A stretch of DNA of 64,000 bases from Deltaproteobacteria bacterium. GTDB taxonomy: Bacteria; Desulfobacterota; Binatia; HRBIN30; CADEER01. A model generated the notes under the pieces. The model made no database searches. It was not told where the DNA came from and saw only the letters and a list, made by a program, of their open reading frames with translations. Of the stretch, positions 1 through 9,364 are shown piece by piece; position 1 is the stretch's first letter; each line of letters starts with the position of its first letter. The stretch lies in contig JAJCZJ010000024.1 of NCBI GenBank assembly GCA_029262455.1, positions 1 through 64,000 of the forward strand, read 5' to 3'. The position numbers and the translations under genes are program-made.

Positions 1-2893
1 AATCGATCGGCGTGCCCGGCTGGCACGCGCCGTCGAGGCAACTGTCCAAGAACGTGCAGTCGTCCCCATCGCTGCAGGCGCCACCAACAAAACGACATCG
101 ATTGCCGATACACTGGTGACACTCGGGGCAGTTGGCGGCGCTCCCCGTCGGATTCGGGTCGCCGCCGCAGTGCCACCCCGCCTTGAGGATACCGATACCA
201 GGATCGGACTCGATCACGCTCCCGTCATCGCTGACACTCCCGGTTCCGATCGCAACGAACTGATTGAGGTCGTGGTCGAACGAGTACATCTCCGTGATCT
301 GGCCAGGTGACAAGCCGTCCGTGTTGGGCAGCGTCAACCGGGCCGGTGGGTCAAAGAGTGCCCCAGCAGGTTGGATCGTGACGATGAACCGGGGTTGCTG
401 TCCAAAGCCCGGTGTCATCGGGACCTTGTCGCCGTGGACCATTGTCGCCGACACCACACCACTCTTGGTACCGCCCGGGAACGTAACCGAGTCGGCGACG
501 ATTTCCAGCGCGAAACCGGGCGCCTCAGCCAAGGTCAAGGTTGCACCGGTAGTCTCGTCGACGAAGACGCCCGCATCCATATTGATCGGCAGCAGATAGA
601 TCGGCCCCCGTTGTATCGAGTTGTCCCGACCAGGGATGACCTCCAAGTCGAAGTGAAGCTCGGGCCAGACTCCAGATCGAGTCGTCGTGGTGCCGTCCAC
701 TCCGAGCCGGGCCCGCCCCGGGGCGACCGCATCGAAGGCAAACTTCCCTTCACCATCGGTTACAGTCTCGGCCGCAACGGTGGTGAGGAGCGTCATCGTA
801 ACCCCCGGCACCGGCCGGTCGGTGTTGTCGAGTACGATACCGACCACACGTGTGTCAGCCGGGTCACCGGGCACCACTCCAGTCGCGGTAAACGAGGCGG
901 GAAAGCCGCTGTTACCGCTGAAGGTAGCCTCGACGAGATTCGCCTCGGCGCCGGTCTCCGGGCCGAGATGCCAAAACGCCAAGGCGCGCCCATCGGAGTC
1001 GGTGTCGATCGTAACAGTGGTTTCTCCGCCAAAGGTCCCACCGCCCTCGACGACGGTAAAGGACACGGGGATGCCCGCAACTCGATTGCTTCCGTCGTCA
1101 ATCACGACGGCGAAGAGGGGCTCCGCCAGACGCTGGCCGACCACTCCGACCTGCCCATTGCCCGCGTCTGCAACGATCAGACCCGGAGGCCCGGTCGCTG
1201 CTTGAGCACAGAACACGACCGATCCATCGAATCCAACGGCTGCGGCCCGCACTAGGTTGAGTCCCGCGCCGGCTCGTCTCCCGAGGATCCAGCGGACGGA
1301 GGCCTGGCCATTGCCATCGGTGTCGACCGAAACCGCCCGCACCGGCGCCGCATCCGAAACGACAAGGCCGTCGTTCTGAATCACACGGAAGATCACCGGT
1401 GTGCCAACGACGGGGGTACCCGAAGCATCATTGACTTGCACGACAATCGGGTTGGCGAGTTCCTCTCCGATCACGCCGCTCTGAAGCTCTCCGGAGACTG
1501 GCAAGATGCGTCGGTCGACCGCGGCGTCGAAGGTCACACCAACAGACGCCGATGACGAGTTCCCCGCCTGATCGGTCGCAATACATGTGATCGTGTTCGA
1601 CCCGGGCGACAACGCAACACCAGCGGCGGCGAAGGTGCGATTAGCGACCGCCGCCACCGTCGAGTTGCACACGACCTGGGCCTGCTCCGCATTGACTGTC
1701 CCGATGACAAGATCGTTGACAGCCCCGGCAACACTCACCGTCGGCGTACTCACGGTGCCTCCATCAGCCGGCACATTGATCACGACAACTGGCGGATCCA
1801 CGTCGCGTACAATCGTCGTGCTGGCAGTGGCCAGCCGGCCGGACGAGTCGGCCGCTGTAGCGGTCAGCAGGTTGCCACCGCTCTCGAGTGGAACCGCCTG
1901 GGCGACGTACTGGCCATCGATGATTGTCGCCGTCACTCCGTTGACGATCACCCACTGCGCAGCCGCATGGACGCTGCCCGATACGTCGATCTGCGCCGCT
2001 CCGGTCACGCTTCCAGGCACTGGGCTATCGACCGAGACCTGAAGACTGAAACAGTCACCGCCGTCACAATCCTGGTCGAGCCCGTCGTCACACACCTCCG
2101 GCTTGGGACCAACACCGCTCTGGACAGTAACAATCGCACCACCGACGCACCCCTCGACGCGGGCGCGGCAAAGACCAACATCACTGCCCGTGCGAACCTC
2201 CAGTCCATCGTCGACTGCACCATTGCAATCATTGTCGAACCCATCGCAAGTCTCCACCAACTTCGGTGCGACCGCTGCGTTCTGATCGTCGCAATCGCCG
2301 TCGCGCGCGCTGAACCCGTCTCCATCCGCGTCGGCCTTCTTGCTTGGCGGAAACTTGAACAGCGTTTTCGTCGACGTATCTTTCGACTCCAGCGCAAGCT
2401 GCTGCGTGTTCGCGTCGCTGCCGATCGTGAGCGTCACCGTCAGCGGCGACGCGATCTCGGGAAGGTTCAGGCCCTTGGCAACGAGTTTGAAAGCGACCTC
2501 ACCGCCTTTTCGCAAAAATGACAGCTTGCTGATTGCGCCCTTACGGCCTTTGTACAACCACCGAGTTTTGGAACCGGTATTCTTGCGCTCGAGTGAGCCC
2601 GGCGGCAGAACCTCGACGAACGGACCGACCGAAACCGTAACCGCTTGGCCAACCAGGTCGAGCACCCCGCTCGCAGGCACTGCGCTGCCCTTGGCGACAA
2701 TCTTGTCCTTGTCGGGTTTTGTTTTGGCAACGATGATTTTGAGTTTCGCAACTTCGAAGTTGACCAACTCTTGACCGAGAGTGGCGATCGGCACCGAAAA
2801 CGCACAGGCAACGACCAGCAGCGTTCGGAAGCTTGGGCGTTTCTGCCAACGACTTCGACACGGCGAACCAGAATCAGAGAATTCCTTTATCAA
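1..2893 (-). CDS. Giant secreted multi-domain protein (partial, C-terminus beyond window)
   Basis: An uninterrupted minus-strand frame runs from about 2917 to the left edge, giving about 964 residues without a stop. No ATG or GTG suits the N-terminus. A TTG at 2893 has a GGGAG about 9 nt upstream and gives an Arg-rich N-region followed by a hydrophobic stretch (FRTLLVVACAFSVPIATLG), which looks like a signal peptide. In order I see: a beta-type region (about residues 40-165) ending in a WLYKGRKG...KLVAKGLNL pattern also found in two other proteins of this window; a Cys/Asp-rich segment with DGDCDD and CDGFDNDCNGAVDDG, the putative metal-binding motif of MopE-type proteins; several Ig-like domains, including Big_1-like invasin/intimin-type repeats (VSFTVVEGGGTFGG); a carboxypeptidase-regulatory-like segment; and a Cys-rich part (CPECHQCIGNRC) at the edge. 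Probably a cell-surface or secreted adhesin-like protein; the substrate is unknown. The start is a judgement. Confidence 0.8.
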   Translation of the reverse strand, partial: MIKEFSDSGSPCRSRWQKRPSFRTLLVVACAFSVPIATLGQELVNFEVAKLKIIVAKTKPDKDKIVAKGSAVPASGVLDLVGQAVTVSVGPFVEVLPPGSLERKNTGSKTRWLYKGRKGAISKLSFLRKGGEVAFKLVAKGLNLPEIASPLTVTLTIGSDANTQQLALESKDTSTKTLFKFPPSKKADADGDGFSARDGDCDDQNAAVAPKLVETCDGFDNDCNGAVDDGLEVRTGSDVGLCRARVEGCVGGAIVTVQSGVGPKPEVCDDGLDQDCDGGDCFSLQVSVDSPVPGSVTGAAQIDVSGSVHAAAQWVIVNGVTATIIDGQYVAQAVPLESGGNLLTATAADSSGRLATASTTIVRDVDPPVVVINVPADGGTVSTPTVSVAGAVNDLVIGTVNAEQAQVVCNSTVAAVANRTFAAAGVALSPGSNTITCIATDQAGNSSSASVGVTFDAAVDRRILPVSGELQSGVIGEELANPIVVQVNDASGTPVVGTPVIFRVIQNDGLVVSDAAPVRAVSVDTDGNGQASVRWILGRRAGAGLNLVRAAAVGFDGSVVFCAQAATGPPGLIVADAGNGQVGVVGQRLAEPLFAVVIDDGSNRVAGIPVSFTVVEGGGTFGGETTVTIDTDSDGRALAFWHLGPETGAEANLVEATFSGNSGFPASFTATGVVPGDPADTRVVGIVLDNTDRPVPGVTMTLLTTVAAETVTDGEGKFAFDAVAPGRARLGVDGTTTTRSGVWPELHFDLEVIPGRDNSIQRGPIYLLPINMDAGVFVDETTGATLTLAEAPGFALEIVADSVTFPGGTKSGVVSATMVHGDKVPMTPGFGQQPRFIVTIQPAGALFDPPARLTLPNTDGLSPGQITEMYSFDHDLNQFVAIGTGSVSDDGSVIESDPGIGILKAGWHCGGDPNPTGSAANCPECHQCIGNRCRFVGGACSDGDDCTFLDSCLDGACQPGTPID

Positions 2894-3206
2894 CTTAGTA
2901 GTCTCCGGGAGCGATGATCAGCGGCTGACACAGCCGAATTCGGGAGTACCCGGACAGTGCGTTCCCAATCATTTGGCAATACCACTGCATCTTTATGAAA
3001 GATGAGGCAGACTAGTCAACACGGGAATCTACCTAATCCAACGAAGACTGATTGGAACGTAGGAGGTGAAGAGGCCTCCTCACTTACGGTTAGCAACTTT
3101 CACTAAACCACTTGACCAGTCGGACAGCAGGTCTTTGTCCGACAACGTGCCGCGACGTATGACGCTCTATCAGTAGACCCAATGACTTCTCACACGTTCC
3201 CGACCC
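2894..3206. other. Intergenic region with stem-loop at 3119-3143
   Basis: No gene is recognisable here. The upstream region of the giant minus-strand gene lies at its left end and the 3' side of the glutathione transferase gene at its right end. Positions 3119-3143 form a perfect 8-bp hairpin (GTCGGACA / TGTCCGAC, 9-nt loop). It sits about 60 nt past the transferase stop and could serve as a terminator, although there is no T tract. A weaker GGAGG/CCTCC palindrome lies at about 3062-3079. Confidence 0.4.
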
Positions 3207-3800
3207 TCAGCCGGCGTCTTTCGCCCATGCGCGCGCTAGCGCTGGTCTGGCATTGCAGCGTTCGAGATAGCGATCGATCAGAGCATCGGCCGGCAGCATG
3301 GCTCGCTCGAAGTGCCCCATGCTGGCCACCAAGATATCTGCACCGGAGAACTCGTCGCCCAGCAAGTACGGCGCGCTAGCCAACGCTTCGAGGATTCGGT
3401 GGTCGACCGCAGCGCGGTCACCGAAGGCTCTTCGGAGGACCGTGTCGTCGCCGAGACCTGCGAACTGGATATTGAGCACCGGCTCTATCACACCCGCGTA
3501 GTAGGCCAGCCACGAGAGGTAGGCGGCGCGATTCATGTCGCCCACCGCCGGGCCGATCCCTGCTGCGGCGAACTTGTCGGTCAGGTACAACACGATTGCT
3601 GCGGACTCGGTGATCAACGTCTTTTCGTCGACCAGCGCCGGTACTTTCTTGTCCGGGTGCGGGTTGCCGGGGTCGGGCGAGCCCGATCCATCTCTTCGCG
3701 AGATGGCGGTAATTCGCAACGCATAGTCGGCTCCGAGTTCCTCGAGAAGCCAGACGATGCGCGACGAGCGCGATAGCGGGGCATGATACAGGGTCAGCAT
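3207..3800 (-). CDS. Glutathione S-transferase family protein
   Basis: A cytosolic GST of 197 residues, normal length for the family. The N-terminal thioredoxin-like domain (residues 1-80) begins MLTLYHAPLSRSSRIVWLLE, with a Ser/Arg-rich catalytic loop after the first strand, the cis-Pro segment KKVPALVDE and the glutathione gamma-glutamyl-binding ESAAIVLYL motif. An all-helical C-terminal domain follows, with the N-capping-box-like GDEFSGADILVA. The family conjugates glutathione to electrophiles or reduces peroxides; the substrate cannot be told. It is read divergently from the cytidine deaminase gene and is not in an obvious operon. A second, only distantly related GST lies at 5084. Confidence 0.88.
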   Translation of the reverse strand: MLTLYHAPLSRSSRIVWLLEELGADYALRITAISRRDGSGSPDPGNPHPDKKVPALVDEKTLITESAAIVLYLTDKFAAAGIGPAVGDMNRAAYLSWLAYYAGVIEPVLNIQFAGLGDDTVLRRAFGDRAAVDHRILEALASAPYLLGDEFSGADILVASMGHFERAMLPADALIDRYLERCNARPALARAWAKDAG

Positions 3801-3961
3801 TCTAGGTGTCCAAGGGATCCACAGAAACGATCAGCAGCGCATTGAAGTTGTTCGCAATCTCCCGCACCTGCTTTCTAGTCGCGACCAGGCGCGGCTGCAA
3901 CGGACACCACAGGCCGCAGTTGCCGTTGCCGGCCGTCTACAGAACGCGTTAAGAGGGAACG

Positions 3962-4372
3962 ATGGAATGGCTTCACAAACGCTGCCCCGATGCCCTTACC
4001 AGCGCGCGCGACGCGCGTGGTCGAGCTTATGTCCCCTACTCCGGCTTTCGCATGGGTGCCGCCGTCGTTACCGACAGCGGCGAGATCCTGCCCGGTGCGT
4101 TGGTCGAAAATGTTTCCCTCGGTCTGGCAATGTGCGCGGAGCGGGTGGCGCTGTTCTCGGCCGTCGCGACAGCGGCCGGCAAGCCGCAGGTCCTCGCGCT
4201 GGTCGCCAAGCGCACCAATAAGCAGCTCACCTTCCCCTGTGGAGCCTGCCTGCAGGTCGCCCTCGAGCTCGGCGGCCACGATCTCATCGTGGTGGTAAGC
4301 GACACAAAGGGTAAGACCGATCAAGCCCGCATCGGCGACCTTGCCGCCCGCCTTCCTCACAAGCCCAACTAG
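3962..4372 (+). CDS. cdd: Cytidine deaminase
   Basis: A zinc-dependent cytidine/deoxycytidine deaminase of 136 residues, typical of the homotetrameric form. It hydrolyses cytidine to uridine in pyrimidine salvage in the cytoplasm. The family motifs are clear: the N-terminal YVPYSGFRMGAAV (usually YSxFxVGAAL), the catalytic ALVENVS...MCAER, where Cys ligates zinc and Glu is the proton shuttle, and PCGACLQV, which provides the other two zinc Cys (the usual form is PCGxCRQ). The ATG at 3962 follows AGAGGGAACG, a suitable ribosome-binding site. The gene stands alone between a divergent GST and the lipocalin gene. Confidence 0.93.
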   Translation: MEWLHKRCPDALTSARDARGRAYVPYSGFRMGAAVVTDSGEILPGALVENVSLGLAMCAERVALFSAVATAAGKPQVLALVAKRTNKQLTFPCGACLQVALELGGHDLIVVVSDTKGKTDQARIGDLAARLPHKPN

Positions 4373-4436
4373 CATCAACGGGACTGACTAGCGGGTCGCA
4401 TCTGGTCAGATCGTTTTCGTCAGCTAGGATTTCGAC

Positions 4437-5018
4437 ATGATCAGAAATCCAATGTTCAAAAAGACCGTCGGCCTGCCCCTCATCCTGCTCGCCTCCGCCG
4501 CACTGAGTGCGAGCAACCTGGCCTGTGGCGCGCGGCGCGGCGAGCCGCTGCAACCGTTGCAGCGCAAGATCGACCTGCAGCGCTTCATGGGTAAGTGGTT
4601 CGTTCTGGCGCACATCCCGATCGACACCTTCTTCGCCAGCGAAGCCGACGCCTACAACGCCGTCGAAGAGTACGAGCTCGCCGCAGACGGCTCGATCCCG
4701 ACGACCTTCACGTTTCGCGAAGGCAGCTTCGACGGCGCCGAAAAGGTCATGCAACCGACCGGCTTCGTTCACGACGCCGAGACCAACGCCGAATGGCGGA
4801 TGCAGTTCGTTTGGCCCTTCAAGTCGGCCTACCTAATCGTCCACCTCGACGACGACTATCAGCAGACCATCATCGGCGTGCCCGGCCGCAGCTACGCCTG
4901 GATCATGGCGCGTACCCCAAAAATACCCGAGGCCGAATACCGAGCCCTGGTCCAGCGCCTCGAAGAAATGGGCCACGACCTGACCAAGCTCCGCAAAGTC
5001 CCGCAGAGCAAGCGTTAG
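4437..5018 (+). CDS. blc: Bacterial lipocalin (Blc-like)
   Basis: A 193-residue exported protein. After a hydrophobic leader (VGLPLILLASAALSASNLAC) comes a lipocalin fold: FMGKWFVLAHIP corresponds to the first conserved motif (YxGxWYEIA), and SYAWIMARTPKI to the C-terminal YxWILSRTP motif of the Blc/apolipoprotein D group. The family binds lysophospholipids or other amphiphiles at the outer membrane. A Cys occurs at the end of the leader, but the residues before it (NLAC) do not make a clean lipobox, so lipid modification is uncertain. The ATG has an AGGA seven nt upstream. Length agrees with bacterial lipocalins of 170-190 residues. Confidence 0.88.
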   Translation: MIRNPMFKKTVGLPLILLASAALSASNLACGARRGEPLQPLQRKIDLQRFMGKWFVLAHIPIDTFFASEADAYNAVEEYELAADGSIPTTFTFREGSFDGAEKVMQPTGFVHDAETNAEWRMQFVWPFKSAYLIVHLDDDYQQTIIGVPGRSYAWIMARTPKIPEAEYRALVQRLEEMGHDLTKLRKVPQSKR

Positions 5019-5083
5019 AGGTCCGGTGTAGAAACAAGAGAAGGCAAGATGCGAATCGTTCACCGAGTTGCTAGTCTTCGTCG

Positions 5084-5767
5084 ATGCAACCGAAAATTTT
5101 GCTGTACACGATTGCCCCTTCCCAGAATGCTGTCCGGCCTGAAATCGCGCTCCTCGAGAAGGGTCTGGAGTTCGAGAAGATCACCGTCGATCTGTTCAAA
5201 GGGGAGCACAAGCAACCGCCGTTCTCCGAGCTGACGCCGCGCGGGCAAGTGCCGACGTTGGTGTACGGCGAGGGTGCGGACAAGATCGTCGTCTACGAAA
5301 GCATCGCCATCATCCGCTTTGTCGACGCCGTGCACCCGCAGCCTCCGTTGATGCCGCCGGCCAGCGACGCGCGCGCCATCGCCGATGCCCTCATGCGTAT
5401 GGAAGAGTTCCAGGCGAAGCTCGATGCCAAGAACATCTTCGGCTCGGTGATGTTTGGCGGACAAACCCGCGAACAACTCGGCGAACGCGTCGACACTCTG
5501 CTCGATGAAATTCCGCGCTGGAACGCATACGCCAGCGGCCGGAAGTTTCTCGCCGGCGAGCAATTCACTCTCGCCGATATCGCCGTCTTCCCGTTGCTCA
5601 TGCACTTCGAGGCCATGGGCTATGACTACGCACAGCACACCCCCGCCCTTTCGGCCTACATGGATCGCTGCAAAGAACGGCCGAGCATCAAAAGGTCGGG
5701 CTGGCTGGATGCCTTTCGCCAGTTCGTAGCAAGCCGCAATCCGAATCAGGTGTTGGCCAACGTTTAG
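5084..5767 (+). CDS. Glutathione S-transferase family protein
   Basis: A 227-residue GST. The thioredoxin-like N-domain carries LLYTIAPSQNAVRPEIALLE, then GQVPTLVYGEG (cis-Pro) and the ESIAIIRFVD glutathione-binding helix. The helical C-domain contains GEQFTLADIAVFPLLMHFEAMG, the usual N-capping box and hydrophobic staple. Function is probably detoxification by glutathione conjugation; specificity is unknown. It follows the lipocalin gene by 65 nt on the same strand, so co-transcription is possible. Its last codons touch a degraded AAA+ fragment lying on the other strand. Confidence 0.87.
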   Translation: MQPKILLYTIAPSQNAVRPEIALLEKGLEFEKITVDLFKGEHKQPPFSELTPRGQVPTLVYGEGADKIVVYESIAIIRFVDAVHPQPPLMPPASDARAIADALMRMEEFQAKLDAKNIFGSVMFGGQTREQLGERVDTLLDEIPRWNAYASGRKFLAGEQFTLADIAVFPLLMHFEAMGYDYAQHTPALSAYMDRCKERPSIKRSGWLDAFRQFVASRNPNQVLANV

Positions 5768-5868
5768 CAGCCCGGCCTACTTCTTCGACGGACTGCAAAC
5801 CCCAGTTCGCGAGCCATAACCTCAGCCGTCATCGTTTTCCCCGTGCCGACGGGCCCGGAGAACGGTGA
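5764..5868 (-). pseudogene. Remnant of an AAA+ ATPase (Walker A region)
   Basis: The minus strand encodes FSGPVGTGKTMTAEVMAREL, an AAA+ Walker A with its following helix, close to the usual GPPGTGKT...EVLARELG. It then ends in a stop 33 residues later, and no Walker B, sensor or arginine-finger region is present. Just upstream the expected preceding strand (ALTVL) is in a different frame, so there is a frameshift at the edge of the motif as well. This is a decayed fragment, not a working gene. The rest of 5868-6190 contains nothing else I recognise. Confidence 0.55.
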
Positions 5869-6190
5869 GGGCCAAGAACAGAGGATGAGCGGGACAGGCC
5901 CCGAGTGAGCGTGACAAGACCGCTCTTGGGAAACGCCCGTACTCACCCCCTGCTCGTCCACCCGACAAGCCGGCGCCGCTCGGGAACGATCTCTTGGTCC
6001 AAGTTCGATCGCGGGATTCCAACCGTCAGCATCAACCCGATCGGCAATGCGGGCGCTTGTAGGCAGATCGCAAGCACAGATCCGTCCCGCCCGGCTCAGT
6101 GAACATTGTTCATCGCGAATGAACGCCTTCCAGGCATACCGGCAAGGCCACCGTGCCGCTGCCGCCATGCTCATGAAAGGTGTTCAATCC

Positions 6191-7909
6191 ATGACCCTAA
6201 GCTCTCGAAATACAATACGATTTCATGTCGCGCTCCTGGGCTTCGTGGGCCTCATCGGCTTCGTGGGCTTCATGGCGGCACCATCGGTCAGCCACGCCGG
6301 CATCCTCCTGACCGACGCCCCGCAGGACTTCGTCTACAGTCCGGACATCCCCGTGGCGACCGGTACCGGTATCGTCATTCTTCACAACCAAGTTGCACCG
6401 GCATCGGTATCCGGAACGCTCGGTGCACCGCTCCCGGTCAACGGGCCGGCCGGCATCGACGCGTACGACGAATTGCCGAACGGTGATTACATCGTCTCGT
6501 ACGATGAACCGGTGCAGCTGACGACAACCTCGGGACCGTTCCTGGTTGCACCGGGCGACGTCGTCCGCTTCGACAAAGACGGTGTCTTCCAGAGCTTCGA
6601 ATTCCGCGCCAGCGACTTCGGACTGCCGACCGGCACCAACGTCGACGCAGCCTGCTTTGTCGGAGACACCGCCAACGCAGCGCAGATCGGGGTATCGTTC
6701 GATCACCCAGTGCGCGCCACGCGCGGCGGCACCTCGCGAACGCTCGAACCCCGCGACCTCCTCTGTGTCGATCGAAACGACCTCGACGACTTCGAGTCCT
6801 GTTTCAGCAGGGCCATCGTCCAGATCCCGCCCGGAGCGAATGTCGACGCCGCCGATCATCTCGGCGGAATCCGCTGGCTCTTCTCGTTCGATGACACGGT
6901 CGACCTCGGCAACTTTTCGGTTGCTGACGAGGACATCGCATTCGCCTCCGGCCCAGCGGATCTCTCCAACCCGGCAACCTGGCAACACTATTTCAACGGC
7001 CGCGAGTTGAGCGCCAACGGGAGCGGCGTCGACCTCGATGCCCTCGGGTTCCCCGGTCCCTTCTTCCCCACACCGACACCAACGGCCACCCCGATCAACA
7101 CCGCGACGCCGACCAACACCGCCACTCCGACCAACACCGCGACGCCGACCAACACCGCCACTCCGACCAATACCGCGACGCCGACCAACACCGCCACTCC
7201 GACCAATACCGCGACGCCGACCAACACACCCACCCCAACCTCGACACCGACGAGCACGCCTACGCACACTTCGACGCAGATCCCCACGGCCACCCGAACG
7301 GCCACCCGAACGGCGACGCGCACCCACACCCGTACGGCAACGCACACGGCCAGCCGAACGGCGACCAGTACGACGACATCGACGGCGACTCAAACCCGCA
7401 CTCCGACCACGACCCCCACCGGCACCCTACCGGCGACGCAAACACCCACCGCAACGCCAACCAACACGCACAGCCAAACCCCTTCACCGGCCGCGACCAC
7501 AATTCCGACATCTTCTCCGCCAGCCACAGCGACAGCCACAGCGCCGACGCAGACGCCAACATCCGCCCAAACACCAGACACGCCAACACCCATGCCGACG
7601 TCTGACACGCCGACGCCTGTCGATACACCAGACACACCGACACCCATGCCAACGTCAGACACACCGACACCTGCCGAGACACAAGACACACCGACACCGT
7701 TCCCCACCACACCCGGACAAGCACCTTGCGCCGGTGACTGCGACGGCGACGGACGGGTCTCGATCGGCGAGCTAGTTCGCGCCGTCAACATCTCTCTCGG
7801 CGGCGCACTGATCAGTCAGTGCGACGCAGCCGACGCCGACGGCGACGGCTCGATTCGAATCAACGAACTCATCAACGCTGTACGAAGCAGCCTCGAAGGC
7901 TGCAGCTAA
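6191..7909 (+). CDS. Secreted protein with Thr/Pro repeat linker and C-terminal dockerin-like module
   Basis: About 572 residues from the ATG at 6191, chosen because an AAAGG lies about 11 nt upstream and a signal peptide follows at once ([24 protein letters not shown]). ATGs at 6167 and 6173 are in frame. Residues 30-290 form an unrecognised globular domain with internal repeats of the kind 'V(R)[19 protein letters not shown]', perhaps a beta-rich fold. Then comes a roughly 220-residue Thr/Pro linker with perfect tandem NTATPT units, grading into TPxPMPTSD repeats. The C-terminus carries two Ca-binding dockerin-type loops, [18 protein letters not shown] and [17 protein letters not shown], ending in Cys. 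Such modules occur at either end of several proteins here. The linker DNA is low-complexity and prone to copy-number change. Function unknown. Confidence 0.8.
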   Translation: MTLSSRNTIRFHVALLGFVGLIGFVGFMAAPSVSHAGILLTDAPQDFVYSPDIPVATGTGIVILHNQVAPASVSGTLGAPLPVNGPAGIDAYDELPNGDYIVSYDEPVQLTTTSGPFLVAPGDVVRFDKDGVFQSFEFRASDFGLPTGTNVDAACFVGDTANAAQIGVSFDHPVRATRGGTSRTLEPRDLLCVDRNDLDDFESCFSRAIVQIPPGANVDAADHLGGIRWLFSFDDTVDLGNFSVADEDIAFASGPADLSNPATWQHYFNGRELSANGSGVDLDALGFPGPFFPTPTPTATPINTATPTNTATPTNTATPTNTATPTNTATPTNTATPTNTATPTNTPTPTSTPTSTPTHTSTQIPTATRTATRTATRTHTRTATHTASRTATSTTTSTATQTRTPTTTPTGTLPATQTPTATPTNTHSQTPSPAATTIPTSSPPATATATAPTQTPTSAQTPDTPTPMPTSDTPTPVDTPDTPTPMPTSDTPTPAETQDTPTPFPTTPGQAPCAGDCDGDGRVSIGELVRAVNISLGGALISQCDAADADGDGSIRINELINAVRSSLEGCS

Positions 7910-7934
7910 TACTCAAACCCAATCAGGAGGACTC

Positions 7935-8912
7935 ATGACCCCTACGCTCAAAGTAGCTACTGTCCTCAGCGCGCTGGCGCTGACGATCCCAGCCACGATG
8001 CACGCGGTCGACGGCGTCATTCAGATCAATCAGGCCAGTGTCGACGCCGGCAGCATCACCATCGGTGATCTACCGGGATTCCCGGTGACGATCTCGCAAC
8101 CCGGCAGCTACCGGCTGACCGGCAATCTAGACGCCTCCCCTCCGGCACCGTTTGCGACCACCAGCGGCACTCCGGCGCCGGCCAACGGAATCGAGATCGT
8201 CGCCGATCACGTCACCATCGACCTCAACGGCTTCAGCCTGATCGGCGACAAGTTGAACACCGGTGGCGGCATCTCCTCGGCTTCCGGCGACAACATCACG
8301 ATCAAAAACGGTTACATTCGCAACTGGGGCAACGCCGGCGTCGAGATCATCGACACCGCCACCATCAGGAACGTACATGTGCTCGGCAACGCCGGACACG
8401 GCATCAACGTTCAAGGCGCCGGCTCGATCGTCTCCGAGAGCACGGTTTCGCAGAACGGCGGTGCCGGTATCTTCGTCGGCGCCGACTGTTCGATCCTCTC
8501 GAACTCCGTCACCGGCAACGGCCTCGACGGTATTCGCAGCGGAGTCGGCGCGACGATCGTAAAGAACACTGCTTCCGACAACGGCGGCAACGGTATCGAG
8601 TGCGGAGACGGGGCGACGGTGAGGTCCAATACCACGAACGGCAATTCGGGCGACGGCATCGGCGCCAAGAACCGGAGCAACATCGCGGAGAACACTTCGA
8701 GCGAAAACGGCGCCCACGGCCTCTGCGCCTTCTCCAGCAATCGCGTCTTCGGTAACGTCCTCGTCAAGAACACCGGCAGCGGACTCGACATCGGAGCTGA
8801 CTCGACCTACGGCGGAAACCTGATCGACGACAACACCGACACGGTCAGTGGGAACACATCCATCCCACAAGTCTCGCCCAACATCTGCAACGGCAATACC
8901 ACCTGTCCCTAG
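7935..8912 (+). CDS. Secreted right-handed parallel beta-helix protein
   Basis: A 325-residue exported protein with an AGGAGG eight bases before its ATG, 25 nt after the preceding gene, so probably co-transcribed with it. A signal peptide (VLSALALTIPATMHAVDG) is followed by an N-terminal cap (ISQPGSYRLTGNL...GIEIVADHVTIDLNGFSLIG) typical of parallel beta-helix (PbH1, NosD-like) proteins. About ten short coils follow, with repeated N-G-G-x-G-I and N-x-x-x-x-N-x-G-x-G-I patterns. The family includes polysaccharide lyases and surface-binding proteins, but I see no catalytic signature, so an enzymatic role is not supported. Confidence 0.82.
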   Translation: MTPTLKVATVLSALALTIPATMHAVDGVIQINQASVDAGSITIGDLPGFPVTISQPGSYRLTGNLDASPPAPFATTSGTPAPANGIEIVADHVTIDLNGFSLIGDKLNTGGGISSASGDNITIKNGYIRNWGNAGVEIIDTATIRNVHVLGNAGHGINVQGAGSIVSESTVSQNGGAGIFVGADCSILSNSVTGNGLDGIRSGVGATIVKNTASDNGGNGIECGDGATVRSNTTNGNSGDGIGAKNRSNIAENTSSENGAHGLCAFSSNRVFGNVLVKNTGSGLDIGADSTYGGNLIDDNTDTVSGNTSIPQVSPNICNGNTTCP

Positions 8913-8965
8913 AATAATTCGGGCTCTAGGTGCCTACAACGCGCGGAAAATCGAGGCGGGACGGT

Positions 8966-9130
8966 TCTCACACGAATCTGATCGGCTTCCCTGCACTGAG
9001 CGTTCCCTGCGGCTTTATCGACGGCATGCCCATCGGACTTCAGATCATCGCCCGCACCCGACGAAGATGTTGCTACGGGTCGCCAATGCTTTCCTCGGCG
9101 CATTCCCGAACGACCAACGACCTTCAATCT
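8966..9130 (+). pseudogene. Frameshifted C-terminal remnant of an amidase-signature enzyme
   Basis: One frame reads TNLIGFPALSVPCGFIDGMPIGLQIIAR, which matches the conserved segment near the C-terminus of amidase-signature enzymes (GatA/amidase). The family's next conserved piece (LLRVANAFLGAF...DQRP) continues in another frame from about 9067. The N-terminal catalytic Lys-Ser-Ser part is absent. The short spacing, one frameshift and no start codon show a decayed fragment. The rest of 8913-9364 holds only this remnant, the inverted repeat described next, and the upstream region of the glutamate dehydrogenase gene. Confidence 0.65.
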
Positions 9131-9146
9131 CGAAAAATTAGGTTGG

Positions 9147-9273
9147 CTTCCTCCTCTGCCTGTGCCTATGCCTTTTTTTGAAGCCAGCGATTGGGTTAGA
9201 TGACGGGCCGCGTTTGCCACCGGGCTCTGTGCTCGAACAAAGGCACGGGCACGGGCAAAGGCAAAGGCAAAGG
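9147..9273. repeat. Intergenic hexamer-type inverted repeat, copy 1 (diverged)
   Basis: A left arm of CTCTGCCTGTGCCTATGCC units and a right arm of GGCACGGGCACGGGCAAAGGC units (GGCAAA repeated) are separated by about 80 nt. The arms can pair to form a long imperfect hairpin. The same architecture occurs at 14214, 21244 and 36728 in this window, always between genes. Confidence 0.6.
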
Positions 9274-9364
9274 AGCGTCGTGCTCCGCGCGACAGTTTTT
9301 TGTGATCCATTGAGGTATGGTGCGGGCTGTTGCCATTGCTCGTCCCCTTTGAAAGGTGCAGACC

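Noticed and set aside
6197-7393. Long minus-strand open frame (398 codons) opposite the first TP-linker protein
   Set aside because: Arg/Gly-rich low-complexity translation produced by the complementary repeat; the plus-strand frame has signal peptide and dockerin loops.
7085-7720. Regularly spaced direct repeats that could be mistaken for a CRISPR array
   Set aside because: They are in-frame codons for NTATPT and related units inside a secreted-protein linker; no unique spacers. The same holds for 37660-37850 and 40840-41150.
9310-9345. Possible sigma-54 site before the glutamate dehydrogenase gene (TGGTGCGGGCTGTTGC)
   Set aside because: GG and GC are 11 nt apart instead of 10, a spacing sigma-54 tolerates poorly.
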